A stretch of 64,000 bases of DNA from an uncultured Holophagaceae bacterium (lineage in GTDB: Bacteria > Acidobacteriota > Holophagae > Holophagales > Holophagaceae): assembly GCA_903863195.1 (NCBI GenBank), contig CAIPAY010000141.1:1-64000 (forward strand), written 5' to 3'. Both the position numbers and the translations under genes were made by a program. A model generated the notes under the pieces. That model was not told the origin of the DNA, did not search any database, and saw nothing but the letters and a program-made list of their open reading frames with translations. Numbering within the stretch: the stretch's first letter is position 1; every line of letters begins with the position of its first letter. Shown here in pieces: positions 36,078 to 45,462 of the stretch.

Positions 36078-37334
36078 CTACTTCTTCTTGGTCTTGCTGG
36101 TCTTGGCGGGCGTGACCGTGGTGGCGGACTTGATGAGGCGGGCGCGGTCGGCATCGTTGCCGAAGACCACGCGGCCATCCTTCACCATGCCCATGACCAC
36201 CTGCTCGCGGCGGAAGGCCTCGTGGGTGGTGACATCCGCGGGATCCCACTTGGTGTAGGGGTGGCTCCAGGTGGCGATGACGCCCTTCACGGGCTCCTTC
36301 AGGTCTTCCAGGGCTTCCTTGATCTTCTTGGTGTCGGTGCTGCCGGCCTGCTTCACGGCGGCGGCCAGGATGTAGAGCGCGTCATAGCCCTGGGCCGCGG
36401 CCACGGCGGAGGGGATGCGGTCCACCTTGTAGGCCTTGTGGTAGCCGTCGATGAAGCTCTTGGCCTTGGGGGTGATGGCCTCCTCGATGAAGGTCTGGGG
36501 CATGAGGGTGCCGTTGCCGTTCTTGCCCGCGTTGTCGATGTAGTTGGACATGGAGAGCGTCCAGCCGCCGATGAGGGGCGCCTTCATGCCGATCTTGGCC
36601 TCGCCGTTGGACACGGCGGCCAGCTCGGGGCCGATGGCCCAGATGAGGATGGCCTGGGCTCCTGCAGACTTGGCGCGCAGCAGTTGCGCGGTCATGTCCT
36701 TGTCGCCGATGTTGAACTTCTCCTGGGCCACCACCTCGAGCTTGTTGCCCTGTTTCTTGATCTGCTCCAGCATGTCGTCGCGGCCGGAGACGCCATAGTT
36801 CGTGGAGTCGAAGACCACGGCCACCTTGGTGAACTTGCGGTTGATGGCCTCTTCCACCACCATGGCCGCCTGGATGCCGTCGTAGGCCGCGAAGCGGAAG
36901 ATGGAGTTGTCCTTCACGCCGGCCTTGCTCCACTGGGTCATGGAGGCGGAACCCGCAGCCGGGCAGATGATCTTGGTGATGCCCTTCTCCTGCAGGTGCT
37001 TGTCGCCCGCGAGGCAGACGCCGGTGTTCACGGTGCCGATGACGCCGGAGAGGTCGCTCATGGCGGCCAGCTCCTGGGCGATGAGGGCGCCGCGCTCGTT
37101 CTTGGCCTCGTCATCGCGCTCGATGACCTCGATCTTCATCTTCTTGCTGCCCACCTGGATGCCGCCTGCGGCATTGATCTCGGCGATGGCCAGCTTGGAG
37201 CCGTCCCGCGCGGAGGTGCCCATGGGCGCAGAGCCGCCGCTGAAGGGGCCGGTGAGGGCGATCTTTACCGTGTCGGCTGCCTGGGCGCCCGAGGCCGCCA
37301 CCAGGAGCAGTCCGCAAAGGGTCTGCCTGAACAT
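36078..37334 (-). CDS. livK: Branched-chain amino acid ABC transporter substrate-binding protein
   Basis: 418 aa from ATG 37334; signal peptide MFRQTLCGLLLVAASGAQA, VKIALTGPFSGGSAPMGTSARDGSKLAIAEINAAGGI. Confidence 0.93.
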   Translation of the reverse strand: MFRQTLCGLLLVAASGAQAADTVKIALTGPFSGGSAPMGTSARDGSKLAIAEINAAGGIQVGSKKMKIEVIERDDEAKNERGALIAQELAAMSDLSGVIGTVNTGVCLAGDKHLQEKGITKIICPAAGSASMTQWSKAGVKDNSIFRFAAYDGIQAAMVVEEAINRKFTKVAVVFDSTNYGVSGRDDMLEQIKKQGNKLEVVAQEKFNIGDKDMTAQLLRAKSAGAQAILIWAIGPELAAVSNGEAKIGMKAPLIGGWTLSMSNYIDNAGKNGNGTLMPQTFIEEAITPKAKSFIDGYHKAYKVDRIPSAVAAAQGYDALYILAAAVKQAGSTDTKKIKEALEDLKEPVKGVIATWSHPYTKWDPADVTTHEAFRREQVVMGMVKDGRVVFGNDADRARLIKSATTVTPAKTSKTKKK

Positions 37335-37445
37335 CGTTTCCTCCTGTGATGCATTGGTTTGAGAGGGAGTTCTGGACGAAAGCATAACGGTCCTTGGGCT
37401 GCCGGGGAAGGCTGCCTCTTTTATTCCAAGCCCGCGTAGGAAAGT

Positions 37446-38474
37446 TCAGATGAGCACGGCCAGAATCCAGGCCAGGAGAGCTTCTCCATTTATGACTTTT
37501 TGATCTGCAAAATAGAGTGGCAGCTCCAGTATCCGGGCGTGTGCCGGGGTCAGTTTCACGGCGTCTTTCTGAGTGCAGACCAGCCAGCCAGCCCCCTCGG
37601 AGCGGGCCCGGACCTGCAGCCGCTGCAACTCGGCGGGCGAGGGCCCGCGGTGGTCGGGAAAGCTCTCGGAGCCGCACCAGGGCTGACCCGCCAGCAGCAG
37701 GTCGGCATAGAAGGCCTCCGGGTGGCCCAGTCCGCACCAGGCGAAGGCGGGACCCTGGTCCGGGAGCGGCAGGGGAACGGACTCCCCAGTGTCCCAGCGG
37801 CGAAGGGCGCCCAGGGTGAAGTCCACCCAGAAGATCGGCCCGTCAGAGCCATGGCGGGACCACCAGGCCTCGATGCGGTCCCGGTCCTGCACCCGACCCG
37901 CCCGGGTCACCACGAGGGCATGCGCCCGCCGGACGCTGTCCACCGGCTCACGCAGGTCGCCCAGGGGCAGCATCCGGCTGTTTCCCCAGGTGCGGACGCC
38001 GTCGAGCACCAGCAGGTCCAGGTCGCGGTGCAGCGCCCGGTGCTGGAAGCCGTCGTCCAGCAGCAGGCAGCGCAGGTCCGGCCGCTGGGAGAGGGCGCGC
38101 AGGGCCGCGGCGTGGCGCTTCCGGCCCACGACCACCCGGTGGGTTCCGAGTGCCTGGGCCATGAGCAGGGGCTCATCCCCGGTCTGGCGGGGATCCGAGT
38201 CCGGCTCGACGCTCATGGGATCCACGGACCGGCGTCCGCCATAGCCCCGGGACAGCACCGCGTTGGCCCAGCCCGCGGCTTCCAGTCCCTTTGCGAGGAA
38301 CAGCGTCAGGGGTGTCTTGCCCGTGCCACCCGCACTGAGGTTGCCCACGGAGATCACGGGTACGGGAACTTGCTCCGCCCGCTCGGGATGGGCATCGAAG
38401 CTGCGGTTCCGCGCACGCACCACCGCCCCGTAGAGGGGTGCCAGCGGGGCGGCCAGGTAGCGCAGAATGGACAT
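37446..38474 (-). CDS. lpxK: Tetraacyldisaccharide 4'-kinase
   Basis: 342 aa; VPVISVGNLSAGGTGKTPLTLFLA, LSRGYGGRR, LLLDDGFQHRALHRDLDLLVLDG. Confidence 0.95.
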   Translation of the reverse strand: MSILRYLAAPLAPLYGAVVRARNRSFDAHPERAEQVPVPVISVGNLSAGGTGKTPLTLFLAKGLEAAGWANAVLSRGYGGRRSVDPMSVEPDSDPRQTGDEPLLMAQALGTHRVVVGRKRHAAALRALSQRPDLRCLLLDDGFQHRALHRDLDLLVLDGVRTWGNSRMLPLGDLREPVDSVRRAHALVVTRAGRVQDRDRIEAWWSRHGSDGPIFWVDFTLGALRRWDTGESVPLPLPDQGPAFAWCGLGHPEAFYADLLLAGQPWCGSESFPDHRGPSPAELQRLQVRARSEGAGWLVCTQKDAVKLTPAHARILELPLYFADQKVINGEALLAWILAVLI

Positions 38475-38540
38475 GGCTTAGAGTGTCCAACCAAACCCCG
38501 GCGAGGTCACGACGAATCCAGGCAGTCAACGGAGGTAGTG

Positions 38541-39047
38541 ATGAGCGAAGGCATCCTGCTCGCGAAGGTGGCCCGGGGCACCCTGCTCCCGGAGGTCGAT
38601 CGGGTGGCGCGGCTCGACCTGGCCCTGCCCCAGATCCGGGCTGCCGTGGCGGGTGAGACCGACGAGGTGGCGCTCCAGGCCACCCTCGCCTGCCTGCTGT
38701 GGGAGACCCTCGTTCAGACCAACTGGTGCGGGTTCTATCGGCAAGTGGAGCCGTCCCTGCTGGCGGTCGGTCCCTACCAGGGCGGCATGGGCTGCCTCCG
38801 CATCCCCTTCGACAAGGGCGTCTGCGGGGCCTGCGCCCGGACCGGCGCCACGCAGCTGATACCCGATGTCCACGCCTTCCCGGGGCACATCGCCTGCGAC
38901 GGGGCGACCCGCAGCGAACTGGTGATTCCCGTCAGGGTTGGGGGTCGGGTGATTGCGGTCCTGGATCTGGATTGTCCGCACCTGGACGGCTTTTCCCCTG
39001 CCGAAGCCAGGATTCTAGAGGATCTGCTGGGCGGCACCTTCGGGTGA
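38541..39047 (+). CDS. msrC: GAF-domain free methionine-(R)-sulfoxide reductase
   Basis: 168 aa from ATG 38541; NWCGFYR, VGPYQGGMGCLRIPFDKGVCGACARTGATQLIPDVHAFPGHIACD. Confidence 0.85.
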   Translation: MSEGILLAKVARGTLLPEVDRVARLDLALPQIRAAVAGETDEVALQATLACLLWETLVQTNWCGFYRQVEPSLLAVGPYQGGMGCLRIPFDKGVCGACARTGATQLIPDVHAFPGHIACDGATRSELVIPVRVGGRVIAVLDLDCPHLDGFSPAEARILEDLLGGTFG

Positions 39048-39113
39048 CGCCCGCACGGCGAAGTTCCTCCAGGCTTGCCCCTGGGGTAACCTAGGACCAA
39101 CTCCGGGACCCTG

Positions 39114-39839
39114 ATGGCCGAACCCAGCTTCATCGAACAAAGCAAGCTGCGCTTCCGCGAGGGGGAGATCATCTTCCGCAAGGGGGAGATGGCCCAGCAG
39201 ATGTATGTCATCCTCGCGGGCCGGGTCCGGCTGTACGTCTCGGAGGAGCCCACGGGCGAGTGGGCCGAGGAGCTGTCCAAGGGGGACTTTTTCGGCGAGG
39301 GCAGCCTCCTGGAGGCCCTGTCGCGGCAGCACACGGCGCTGGCCCTGGAGGACTCGGACCTGATCGCCATCAACCGCGGCACGTTCCTGCGCATGATCCG
39401 CCAGAACCCGGAAGTCTCTGTGAAGATGATGCAGCGCCTCGTCCAGCGCCACCGGGAGCTAGGGGAACGTGTCGAGGCCATGGATGCCAGCCGTCCGGCC
39501 AAGGCCCCCGTGGGCGGGCCTGTGGCCAGCCTGGTGTCCGTTCTCAGTGGCAAGCCGCACCCGATCCTCTCCCACGGGTCCCTCATCGGGCGCTTCGACC
39601 CCACCACCGGGGTGCATCCGGACATCGACTTGACGGAAGAGGACCACAACCTGAGCGTCTCCCGCCGCCACGCCCGCATCCTCTGTGAACATGGCCGCTA
39701 CTTCATGCTGGAGGAGCCCGGCGTGGCCAACGGCACCTTCGTACGCGGCGAGCGGATCCTGCCGGGCGAGCCCCGCGAACTGAAGCCGGGCGACCGGGTG
39801 GGGTTCGGCATGGTGGTGCTCTTCTTCGAAAAGACCTAA
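39114..39839 (+). CDS. Cyclic nucleotide-binding domain plus FHA domain protein
   Basis: 241 aa; N-terminal cNMP-like (FREGEIIFRKGEMAQQMYVILAGRVRLYV, FFGEGSLLEALSRQHTALALEDSDLIAI), C-terminal FHA (IGRFD, NLSVSRRHARI, GVANGTFVRGERI). Confidence 0.88.
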   Translation: MAEPSFIEQSKLRFREGEIIFRKGEMAQQMYVILAGRVRLYVSEEPTGEWAEELSKGDFFGEGSLLEALSRQHTALALEDSDLIAINRGTFLRMIRQNPEVSVKMMQRLVQRHRELGERVEAMDASRPAKAPVGGPVASLVSVLSGKPHPILSHGSLIGRFDPTTGVHPDIDLTEEDHNLSVSRRHARILCEHGRYFMLEEPGVANGTFVRGERILPGEPRELKPGDRVGFGMVVLFFEKT

Positions 39840-39854
39840 CTTCTCCTCTGCAGG

Positions 39855-40103
39855 ATGAAGTCCGGAGGTGAGGCCATGGGAACCGATCTACATGTCGAGG
39901 CTTGGCAGGATGAGCACGGCTGTCTAAGGGAGCTGGTGCAGTTCGCCCTGGATGAGATCGGCGGCTCCTGCATCATCCGGGAGCGCAACAGCCTGGATGC
40001 GCTGGATGGTGACGCCAACGAAGGCGATACCGTCGTCGCGCGCTTCGGCGATCCCGAGGATGCCCGGGAGTTCCTCCGCGACGAAGGGTTCGAGCCGCTG
40101 TAA
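39855..40103 (+). CDS. Hypothetical protein
   Basis: 82 aa short acidic ORF in a non-shadow frame. Confidence 0.45.
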   Translation: MKSGGEAMGTDLHVEAWQDEHGCLRELVQFALDEIGGSCIIRERNSLDALDGDANEGDTVVARFGDPEDAREFLRDEGFEPL

Positions 40104-40136
40104 CCTTGGCCTGGCGCACGTTTCAGGAGCCAGCCC

Positions 40137-40586
40137 ATGAACTCACTCTTCACGCCGACCGATCGGGAAGCGCTGTCGCTGCGCCTGGCTACCCTGGAGC
40201 CCGGCACGCCGCGCCGCTGGGGCACCATGGAGCCCGCGCAGATGCTGCTGCACTGTTCCATCGGCCTGGAGGTGGGCACCGGAGACCGGCCCATGCGCCA
40301 GGTCTTCCTCGGGAAGCTCCTCACGCCCTTCCTCCGCGGTCGGGTCTTCGGCGAGCAGCCCTTCATGCGGAAGGTGCCGACCGATCCGAGCTACGTGGTG
40401 CGTGGTGCCCGGGACTTCGAGGCGGAGCGCACCCGCCTGGCTACCCTCATCGACCGTTTCGTCCAGCGCGGCCCCGAGCGTGCCGCCCAGTTCACCCACC
40501 CCTTCTTCGGCCAGCTCCAGGGACACGAGTGGGGCATCCTGATGTACAAGCATCTGGATCATCATCTGAGGCAGTTCGGGGTGTAG
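40137..40586 (+). CDS. DUF1569-like protein
   Basis: 149 aa; RRWGTMEPAQMLLHCSIGLEVGTGD, HPFFGQLQGHEWGILMYKHLDHHLRQF (DinB-like). Confidence 0.7.
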   Translation: MNSLFTPTDREALSLRLATLEPGTPRRWGTMEPAQMLLHCSIGLEVGTGDRPMRQVFLGKLLTPFLRGRVFGEQPFMRKVPTDPSYVVRGARDFEAERTRLATLIDRFVQRGPERAAQFTHPFFGQLQGHEWGILMYKHLDHHLRQFGV

Positions 40587-40591
40587 CCCTG

Positions 40592-40632
40592 CTCCAGAAC
40601 GAGGCCAGGCAGTCGCCGGGCCTCGTTCTGGA
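40592..40632. terminator. Hairpin downstream of DUF1569-like gene
   Basis: CTCCAGAACGAGGCC ... GGCCTCGTTCTGGAG. Confidence 0.65.
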
Positions 40633-40831
40633 GATAGGCAAAGCCTGGGGGGGCCAAGTTGAGCCAGGGCCCAGGCACTCATAGTGAAGAGCGTGCGATT
40701 CATAAAGAAACGGAAGCCCAGGCCCCGGGGTTTGCAACCATCCCGGAGTGCCGGACCAGATCTCGCGGACCATCCTTGGGTGGATAACACAGGCTCCGGG
40801 AGGACGAGGCCCACAGCCGATCATTCCAAAT

Positions 40832-40874
40832 CTCCAAAAAACGGGCCCGGCAACCGCCGGGCCCGTTTTTGGAG
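40832..40874. terminator. Bidirectional intrinsic terminator (etfA side)
   Basis: CTCCAAAAAACGGGCCCGG-CAAC-CGCCGGGCCCGTTTTTGGAG. Confidence 0.85.
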
Positions 40875-40887
40875 CGGGGAACAAATT

Positions 40888-41859
40888 CTAGTTGGTGCCA
40901 ATCCCCATCGCCTTCGCGGCCTTGGTGAGTTCGGGAACCACCTCGAACAGATCCCCAACAATGCCGTAGCTGGCCAGCTTGAAGATGGGGGCCTCGGGGT
41001 CCTTGTTGATGGCGACGATGAACTTCGAGCCGCTCATGCCGGCAATGTGCTGGATGGCGCCGCTGATGCCGCAGGCGATGTAGAGGGTGGGGCTGACGAC
41101 CTTGCCGGTCTGGCCCACCTGCATGCTGTGGGGCAGGCCCCAGCCTGCGTCCACGGCCGCGCGGGAGGCGCCCACCACCCCGCCGATGGCGTCGGCGAAG
41201 TCTTCGAGGAGCTTGAAGTTGGCACCGTCCTTCATGCCGCGCCCGCCGCTCACGATGACGTTGGCTTCACTCAGGTCCAGCTTGCCGCCGGCCTTGGCCA
41301 GGATCTCCTTGACCATGGACTTGAAGTCGCCGGTAGGAGCCGCCAGGGCCTCCACAGCACCCGCGCCAGCCTTCTCGGCGGCGGGGAAGACGTTGGGACG
41401 CGTGGTGGCCACCTGGACCGCGCTGGCGAAGCTGGTGGTGGCGAAAGCCTTGCCGGCGTAGACCGGGCGCACGGCCTGGAGCTTGCCGTCCACGATGGAG
41501 AGGGCGGTGACGTCGGAGGCGTAGCCGGCAGCCAGTCGGGCGGCGGTGCGGGGCGCCACGTCCTTGCCCACGGCGGTGGCGGCGGCGAGCAGCACGGTGG
41601 CGCCCTTGGCCTTGACGGCATCCGCCACGACTTGGGCGAAGGCGTCACTGGAGTAGGAAGCCAGGGTGCCGCCCTCGGCGGTGAGGATCACATCGGCGCC
41701 GTACTTGGCGGCGTCGGCGGCGCCGGCGCTGGAGGCGCCGACGAAGAGGGCGCCCAGCTGCTTGCCGCTGGCGTCCGCCAGGCGGCGGCCTTCGCTCAGG
41801 GCCTCAGCGCTGGGCTTGCGGAGCTGGCCATCCTTCAGTTCGCAGAATACGAGAATCAT
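40888..41859 (-). CDS. etfA: Electron transfer flavoprotein subunit alpha
   Basis: 323 aa; [65 protein letters not shown]. Confidence 0.95.
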   Translation of the reverse strand: MILVFCELKDGQLRKPSAEALSEGRRLADASGKQLGALFVGASSAGAADAAKYGADVILTAEGGTLASYSSDAFAQVVADAVKAKGATVLLAAATAVGKDVAPRTAARLAAGYASDVTALSIVDGKLQAVRPVYAGKAFATTSFASAVQVATTRPNVFPAAEKAGAGAVEALAAPTGDFKSMVKEILAKAGGKLDLSEANVIVSGGRGMKDGANFKLLEDFADAIGGVVGASRAAVDAGWGLPHSMQVGQTGKVVSPTLYIACGISGAIQHIAGMSGSKFIVAINKDPEAPIFKLASYGIVGDLFEVVPELTKAAKAMGIGTN

Positions 41860-41892
41860 GGAGTCGTCCTTTCGAGTCGGAAGTCGGGAAGG

Positions 41893-42642
41893 CTAGAAGA
41901 CCTTGGCTTCATCCTTGAGGGCCTGGAGCAGAGCCTGGGCCTGGGCGGCGGGTTCGCCTTCCAGCTTGCGGCCGGCGGGACGCTCTGGAGGCAGAGCCAG
42001 GGCGCTGACTTGGGCGCCAGCCACGGCCGGGGCCGCGTCCAGCTCTTCGATGGTCTTCTTCTTGGCGGCCATGATGCCCTTGAGGCTGGCGTAGCGGGGC
42101 TCGTTGAGGCCCTTCTGGGCGGTGATCACCGCGGGCAGCGCGCCGACCACGAGCTCGGAACCGCCATCGGTCTCGCGCTCGGCGGTGAAGGTGCCTTCAC
42201 CGAGCTCGAGCTTCACGACCACATTGGCCTGGGCCACGCCGAGCAGCTCCGCCAGCATGGGACCCATGGCCGCGTTGTCGCCGCCGAGGCCCTTGTTGCC
42301 GCAGAGGATGAGGTCGAAGCCCTTGTCCTTGACGTAGGCCGCGATCATCTGGGCCACGGCGAAGGCATCGCCCTGGCCATCGCCCTTGAGCAGCACGGCG
42401 GTGTCCGCACCCAGCGCGAGGGCGTTCTTGAGGACGTCCTTGGCGGCATCGGTGCCGACCGAGAGGGCCACCACTTCCGCGCCCTTGGCTTCCTTGATGC
42501 GGATGGCCTCTTCCAGCGCGTACTCATCGTAGGGGCTGGTGATCCACTTCACGTCCGCGGGATCGAGCGAGCGACCATCCGCTGCGACCTTTATCCGGCT
42601 CTCGGTGTCGGGGACCTGTTTGAGGGCGACGAGGATCTTCAT
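41893..42642 (-). CDS. etfB: Electron transfer flavoprotein subunit beta
   Basis: 249 aa from ATG 42642 (MKILVALKQVPDTESRIKV); SPYDEYALEEAIRIKE, ICGNKGLGGDNAAMGPMLAELLG. Confidence 0.95.
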   Translation of the reverse strand: MKILVALKQVPDTESRIKVAADGRSLDPADVKWITSPYDEYALEEAIRIKEAKGAEVVALSVGTDAAKDVLKNALALGADTAVLLKGDGQGDAFAVAQMIAAYVKDKGFDLILCGNKGLGGDNAAMGPMLAELLGVAQANVVVKLELGEGTFTAERETDGGSELVVGALPAVITAQKGLNEPRYASLKGIMAAKKKTIEELDAAPAVAGAQVSALALPPERPAGRKLEGEPAAQAQALLQALKDEAKVF

Positions 42643-42806
42643 GGGCGCTCCCTGATGCGTCATAAGACAGGTCGGCGAATGGCCGACCCCAAGGTAGAGT
42701 TTAACCAGACTAGGGGCTTCCCTGGTTCGTTTTTGCAGCGATTGAACCCCCCAATGCAACCTTGCCTTCGGGTAGGTTTCTCCCCCTCGGGTAAGGTGAA
42801 CGGAGC

Positions 42807-43889
42807 ATGCGCGAGACACCGCCGAATTTCCAGGATGCGCTCGTCCTCACCGGGGGCGGGACCGGGGGGCACTTCTTTCCGGCCATCGCCCTGGCGGAAG
42901 GGGCCCGGGTGCGGTGGCCAGGGCGGCCGGTCGTCTTTGTCGGGGCCTGTCGGGGCATTGAGGCCCGGGAGCTGCCGGGCAGCGCCTGGTCGCACCTGTT
43001 GCTGGACGTCGAGGGGATCGTGGGGCGCTCCCCGCTGCGGGTGGGGCGCTCCGCCTGGAAGCTCTGGAAGGCGACCCGCCACCTGAAGGCCCTGTGGGGG
43101 CAGCAGCGGCCCTGGGCCGTGCTCGGCACCGGCGGCTACGGCGCGGCCCCGGCTCTGCTGGCCGCCCGGGCCCTGGGCATCCCCTACTTCCTGCACGAGA
43201 GCAACGCGGCGCCCGGCGCGCTGGTGAAGCTGGTGGCGCCCAAGGCGCGGCGGGTGTGGTGCGGCATGGAGGCCGTGCGTCCCCTGCTGCCCGGGGCCGA
43301 CTGCCGGGTGGTGGGCACCCCGGTCCGGGATGCTTTCCTCCAAGCCTTCCATCCGGCTGGGGACCTTTCCGCCCCCTTCCGGCTGCTGGTGCTGGGCGGC
43401 AGTGGCGGGGCGCGCTCCCTCAACGAGGCGCTCCTGGAGCTTGCCCCGGCCCTGCTGGAGGCGCTGCCGGACTGGGAGATCCTGCACCAGGTCGGGCCTG
43501 CGGAGATGGAGCGCCTTCGGGACCGCTCCCGGCACGTGCGCCATGAACTGGTGCCCTTCATCGCGGGCATGGCAGAGGCCATGGAGTCCGCCAGCCTGGT
43601 GCTCAGCCGCGCCGGCGCCAGCACCTGCGCAGAGCTCAAGGCCGCCGGGCGGGGTGCCCTCCTGGTTCCGCTGCCCACCAGCGCCAACGGCCACCAGCGC
43701 ATGAACGCCCGGGCCATGGTCGCCGAGGGCCGCGCCCGGCTGCTGGAGCAGGGCGAGGGGTTCTCCCTGCGCATGGATGAGGTGCTCCGGGAGTTGATGA
43801 GCAGTGCGCTGCAGCGACAGGCTCTGTCCAAGGCGCCCGAGCCCAACCGCGCCGTGGCGCAGTGCCTGGATGACCTCGAGGGGCTCTGA
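42807..43889 (+). CDS. murG: UDP-N-acetylglucosamine-N-acetylmuramyl-(pentapeptide) pyrophosphoryl-undecaprenol N-acetylglucosamine transferase MurG
   Basis: 360 aa; LTGGGTGGHFFPAIALAEG, GTGGYGAAPALLAARALGIPYFLHESNAAPG, VLGGSGGARSLNEAL, SRAGASTCAELKAAGRGALLVPLP. Confidence 0.95.
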   Translation: MRETPPNFQDALVLTGGGTGGHFFPAIALAEGARVRWPGRPVVFVGACRGIEARELPGSAWSHLLLDVEGIVGRSPLRVGRSAWKLWKATRHLKALWGQQRPWAVLGTGGYGAAPALLAARALGIPYFLHESNAAPGALVKLVAPKARRVWCGMEAVRPLLPGADCRVVGTPVRDAFLQAFHPAGDLSAPFRLLVLGGSGGARSLNEALLELAPALLEALPDWEILHQVGPAEMERLRDRSRHVRHELVPFIAGMAEAMESASLVLSRAGASTCAELKAAGRGALLVPLPTSANGHQRMNARAMVAEGRARLLEQGEGFSLRMDEVLRELMSSALQRQALSKAPEPNRAVAQCLDDLEGL

Positions 43890-44004
43890 GGTCCGTGTGG
43901 AATCGGAGCGGGAAAGAAAACACTCTCGCGGAGAAAGGACGAAGGGGCGGAGGGACGCGGAGATAGACCTGCCGGAAGCATGGCCCCAGGCCAGCCTTTG
44001 CTGT

Positions 44005-44078
44005 TATCCCCTTTATCCCCTGCATCCCTGTTTCTTTGCTTTTCCTTGAAAACAGGGATGAAGGGGATGAAGGGGATA
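44005..44078. repeat. Imperfect ~29-bp inverted repeat with 9-nt internal units
   Basis: TATCCCCTTTATCCCCTGCATCCCTGTTT ... AAACAGGGATGAAGGGGATGAAGGGGATA between convergent murG and tatC. Confidence 0.8.
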
Positions 44079-44183
44079 GGCCGCTCTGGTCCTCGCGCAA
44101 CAGTGATCATCCATCGATGAATTCAGAAGTGATGGGGGCGTTATCCGCTCTCCTCCATGTCCTTCCAGCCTGTTTCGCTCGGC

Positions 44184-44954
44184 CTACTTGGGCTGTCTGG
44201 GCTCGGCGGCCCAGGCGACGAGGATGGAGATGAAGTAGAGGCCCAGCAGCACCACGCTGAAGAAGATGGTGGTCACCACCACGTCACCGGGCGTGAAGAA
44301 GGCGCTGAAGATCAGGATGGCCATGGTGGCGTGGCGCCAGTACTTCAGCATCAGCCGCGCGGTCACGATGCGGAACTTGGCCAGGAAGAAGAACAGCACC
44401 GGCAGCTCGAACATGATGCCGGTGATGAGCAGGGTGGAGATGAACAGGTCCAGGTAGTCCGAGACGTGCAGGTTGGCCCGCAGCCCCGCGGAGGCCGCCT
44501 CCTGGAAGAGGATGTCGCCCAGGAACTTGAAGGCCTGGTAGTAGGCGAAGGCGGCGCCCCCGAGGAAGCAGCCCGACGTCACGACCACGAAGGGGATGAC
44601 CAGCCGGCGCTCTTTCGGCAGCAGGCCGGGCCGGATGAAGGCCCACAGCTGATAGAACAGGAACGGCGCGACGAGCAGCGCAGCGGCCCACAGCGAGAGC
44701 CGCATCATGCTGAAGAAGGGCTCGGTGAGGTCCGTGAAGGCGAAGGGGTCGAGGGCCGAGATGGGCTTGCCGGTCTGCCGGGCCATGGCCTCGAGGAAGG
44801 GCTTCTGGGCCAGGGCCCACAGCTTGAACCGGAAGGCGTAGGTGACGGCGAAGCCCACTGCCACGATGAGCAGGGACCGCACGATGCGGACCCGCAGTTC
44901 CTGGAGGTGTTCCCAGAAGCTCATCTTGTCGGGCGGGGTGTCCGGAAGTGCCAT
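44184..44954 (-). CDS. tatC: Sec-independent protein translocase TatC
   Basis: 256 aa; FWEHLQELRVRIVRSLLIV, LWAFIRPGLLPKERR, FELPVLFFFLAKF. Confidence 0.95.
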   Translation of the reverse strand: MALPDTPPDKMSFWEHLQELRVRIVRSLLIVAVGFAVTYAFRFKLWALAQKPFLEAMARQTGKPISALDPFAFTDLTEPFFSMMRLSLWAAALLVAPFLFYQLWAFIRPGLLPKERRLVIPFVVVTSGCFLGGAAFAYYQAFKFLGDILFQEAASAGLRANLHVSDYLDLFISTLLITGIMFELPVLFFFLAKFRIVTARLMLKYWRHATMAILIFSAFFTPGDVVVTTIFFSVVLLGLYFISILVAWAAEPRQPK

Positions 44955-45023
44955 GGTCCTCGGGGTGCGGGGTGCAGCAAGGGAGAGGCCCCGGGAAGGA
45001 GCCTGGGACGGAAGGGCCGGGGC

Positions 45024-45233
45024 CTACTTCTTGTCCTGTTCCTTGTCCTTCTCCTTGTCCTTGTCCGTGGTGACGTCTTCCTTTACTGCATCCGTCAGCT
45101 CGCGGCTGGCCTTCTTGAATTCCTGGATGCCCTTGCCCAGGCTCTTGCCGAGCTCCGGCAGCCGGGAGGGGCCGAAGAAGATCAGCAGCGCGATGCCGAT
45201 CAGCAGGATCTCCATCATTCCGAGGTTGCCCAT
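45024..45233 (-). CDS. tatA: Sec-independent protein translocase TatA/E
   Basis: 69 aa from ATG 45233; MGNLGMMEILLIGIALLIFFGPSRLPELGKSLGKGIQEFKKA, charged KDKE tail. Confidence 0.92.
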   Translation of the reverse strand: MGNLGMMEILLIGIALLIFFGPSRLPELGKSLGKGIQEFKKASRELTDAVKEDVTTDKDKEKDKEQDKK

Positions 45234-45462
45234 GGTGCGCTCCGAGTTCGTCTGGCGGGAATCAGGGTTGCGGATCACCCGGCGACAGGACGCCAGGCAG
45301 GTCGAGCTTCATTCTAAGCAGGCCTTGCGCGGGTGTGTTGCCCTGGGAGTTGGCATTTCCTGCCTTGGCTGCCATCCCGGCCCGGGCCACCTTGGAATGC
45401 CTTGTTCATAAAAGATGTGTCGGCATGATTAAAGTGCACTGCGAAGCCTGGGCTGAGGTCGC

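Noticed and set aside
40684-43086. 800-aa plus-strand ORF
   Set aside because: Antisense shadow of etfA/etfB
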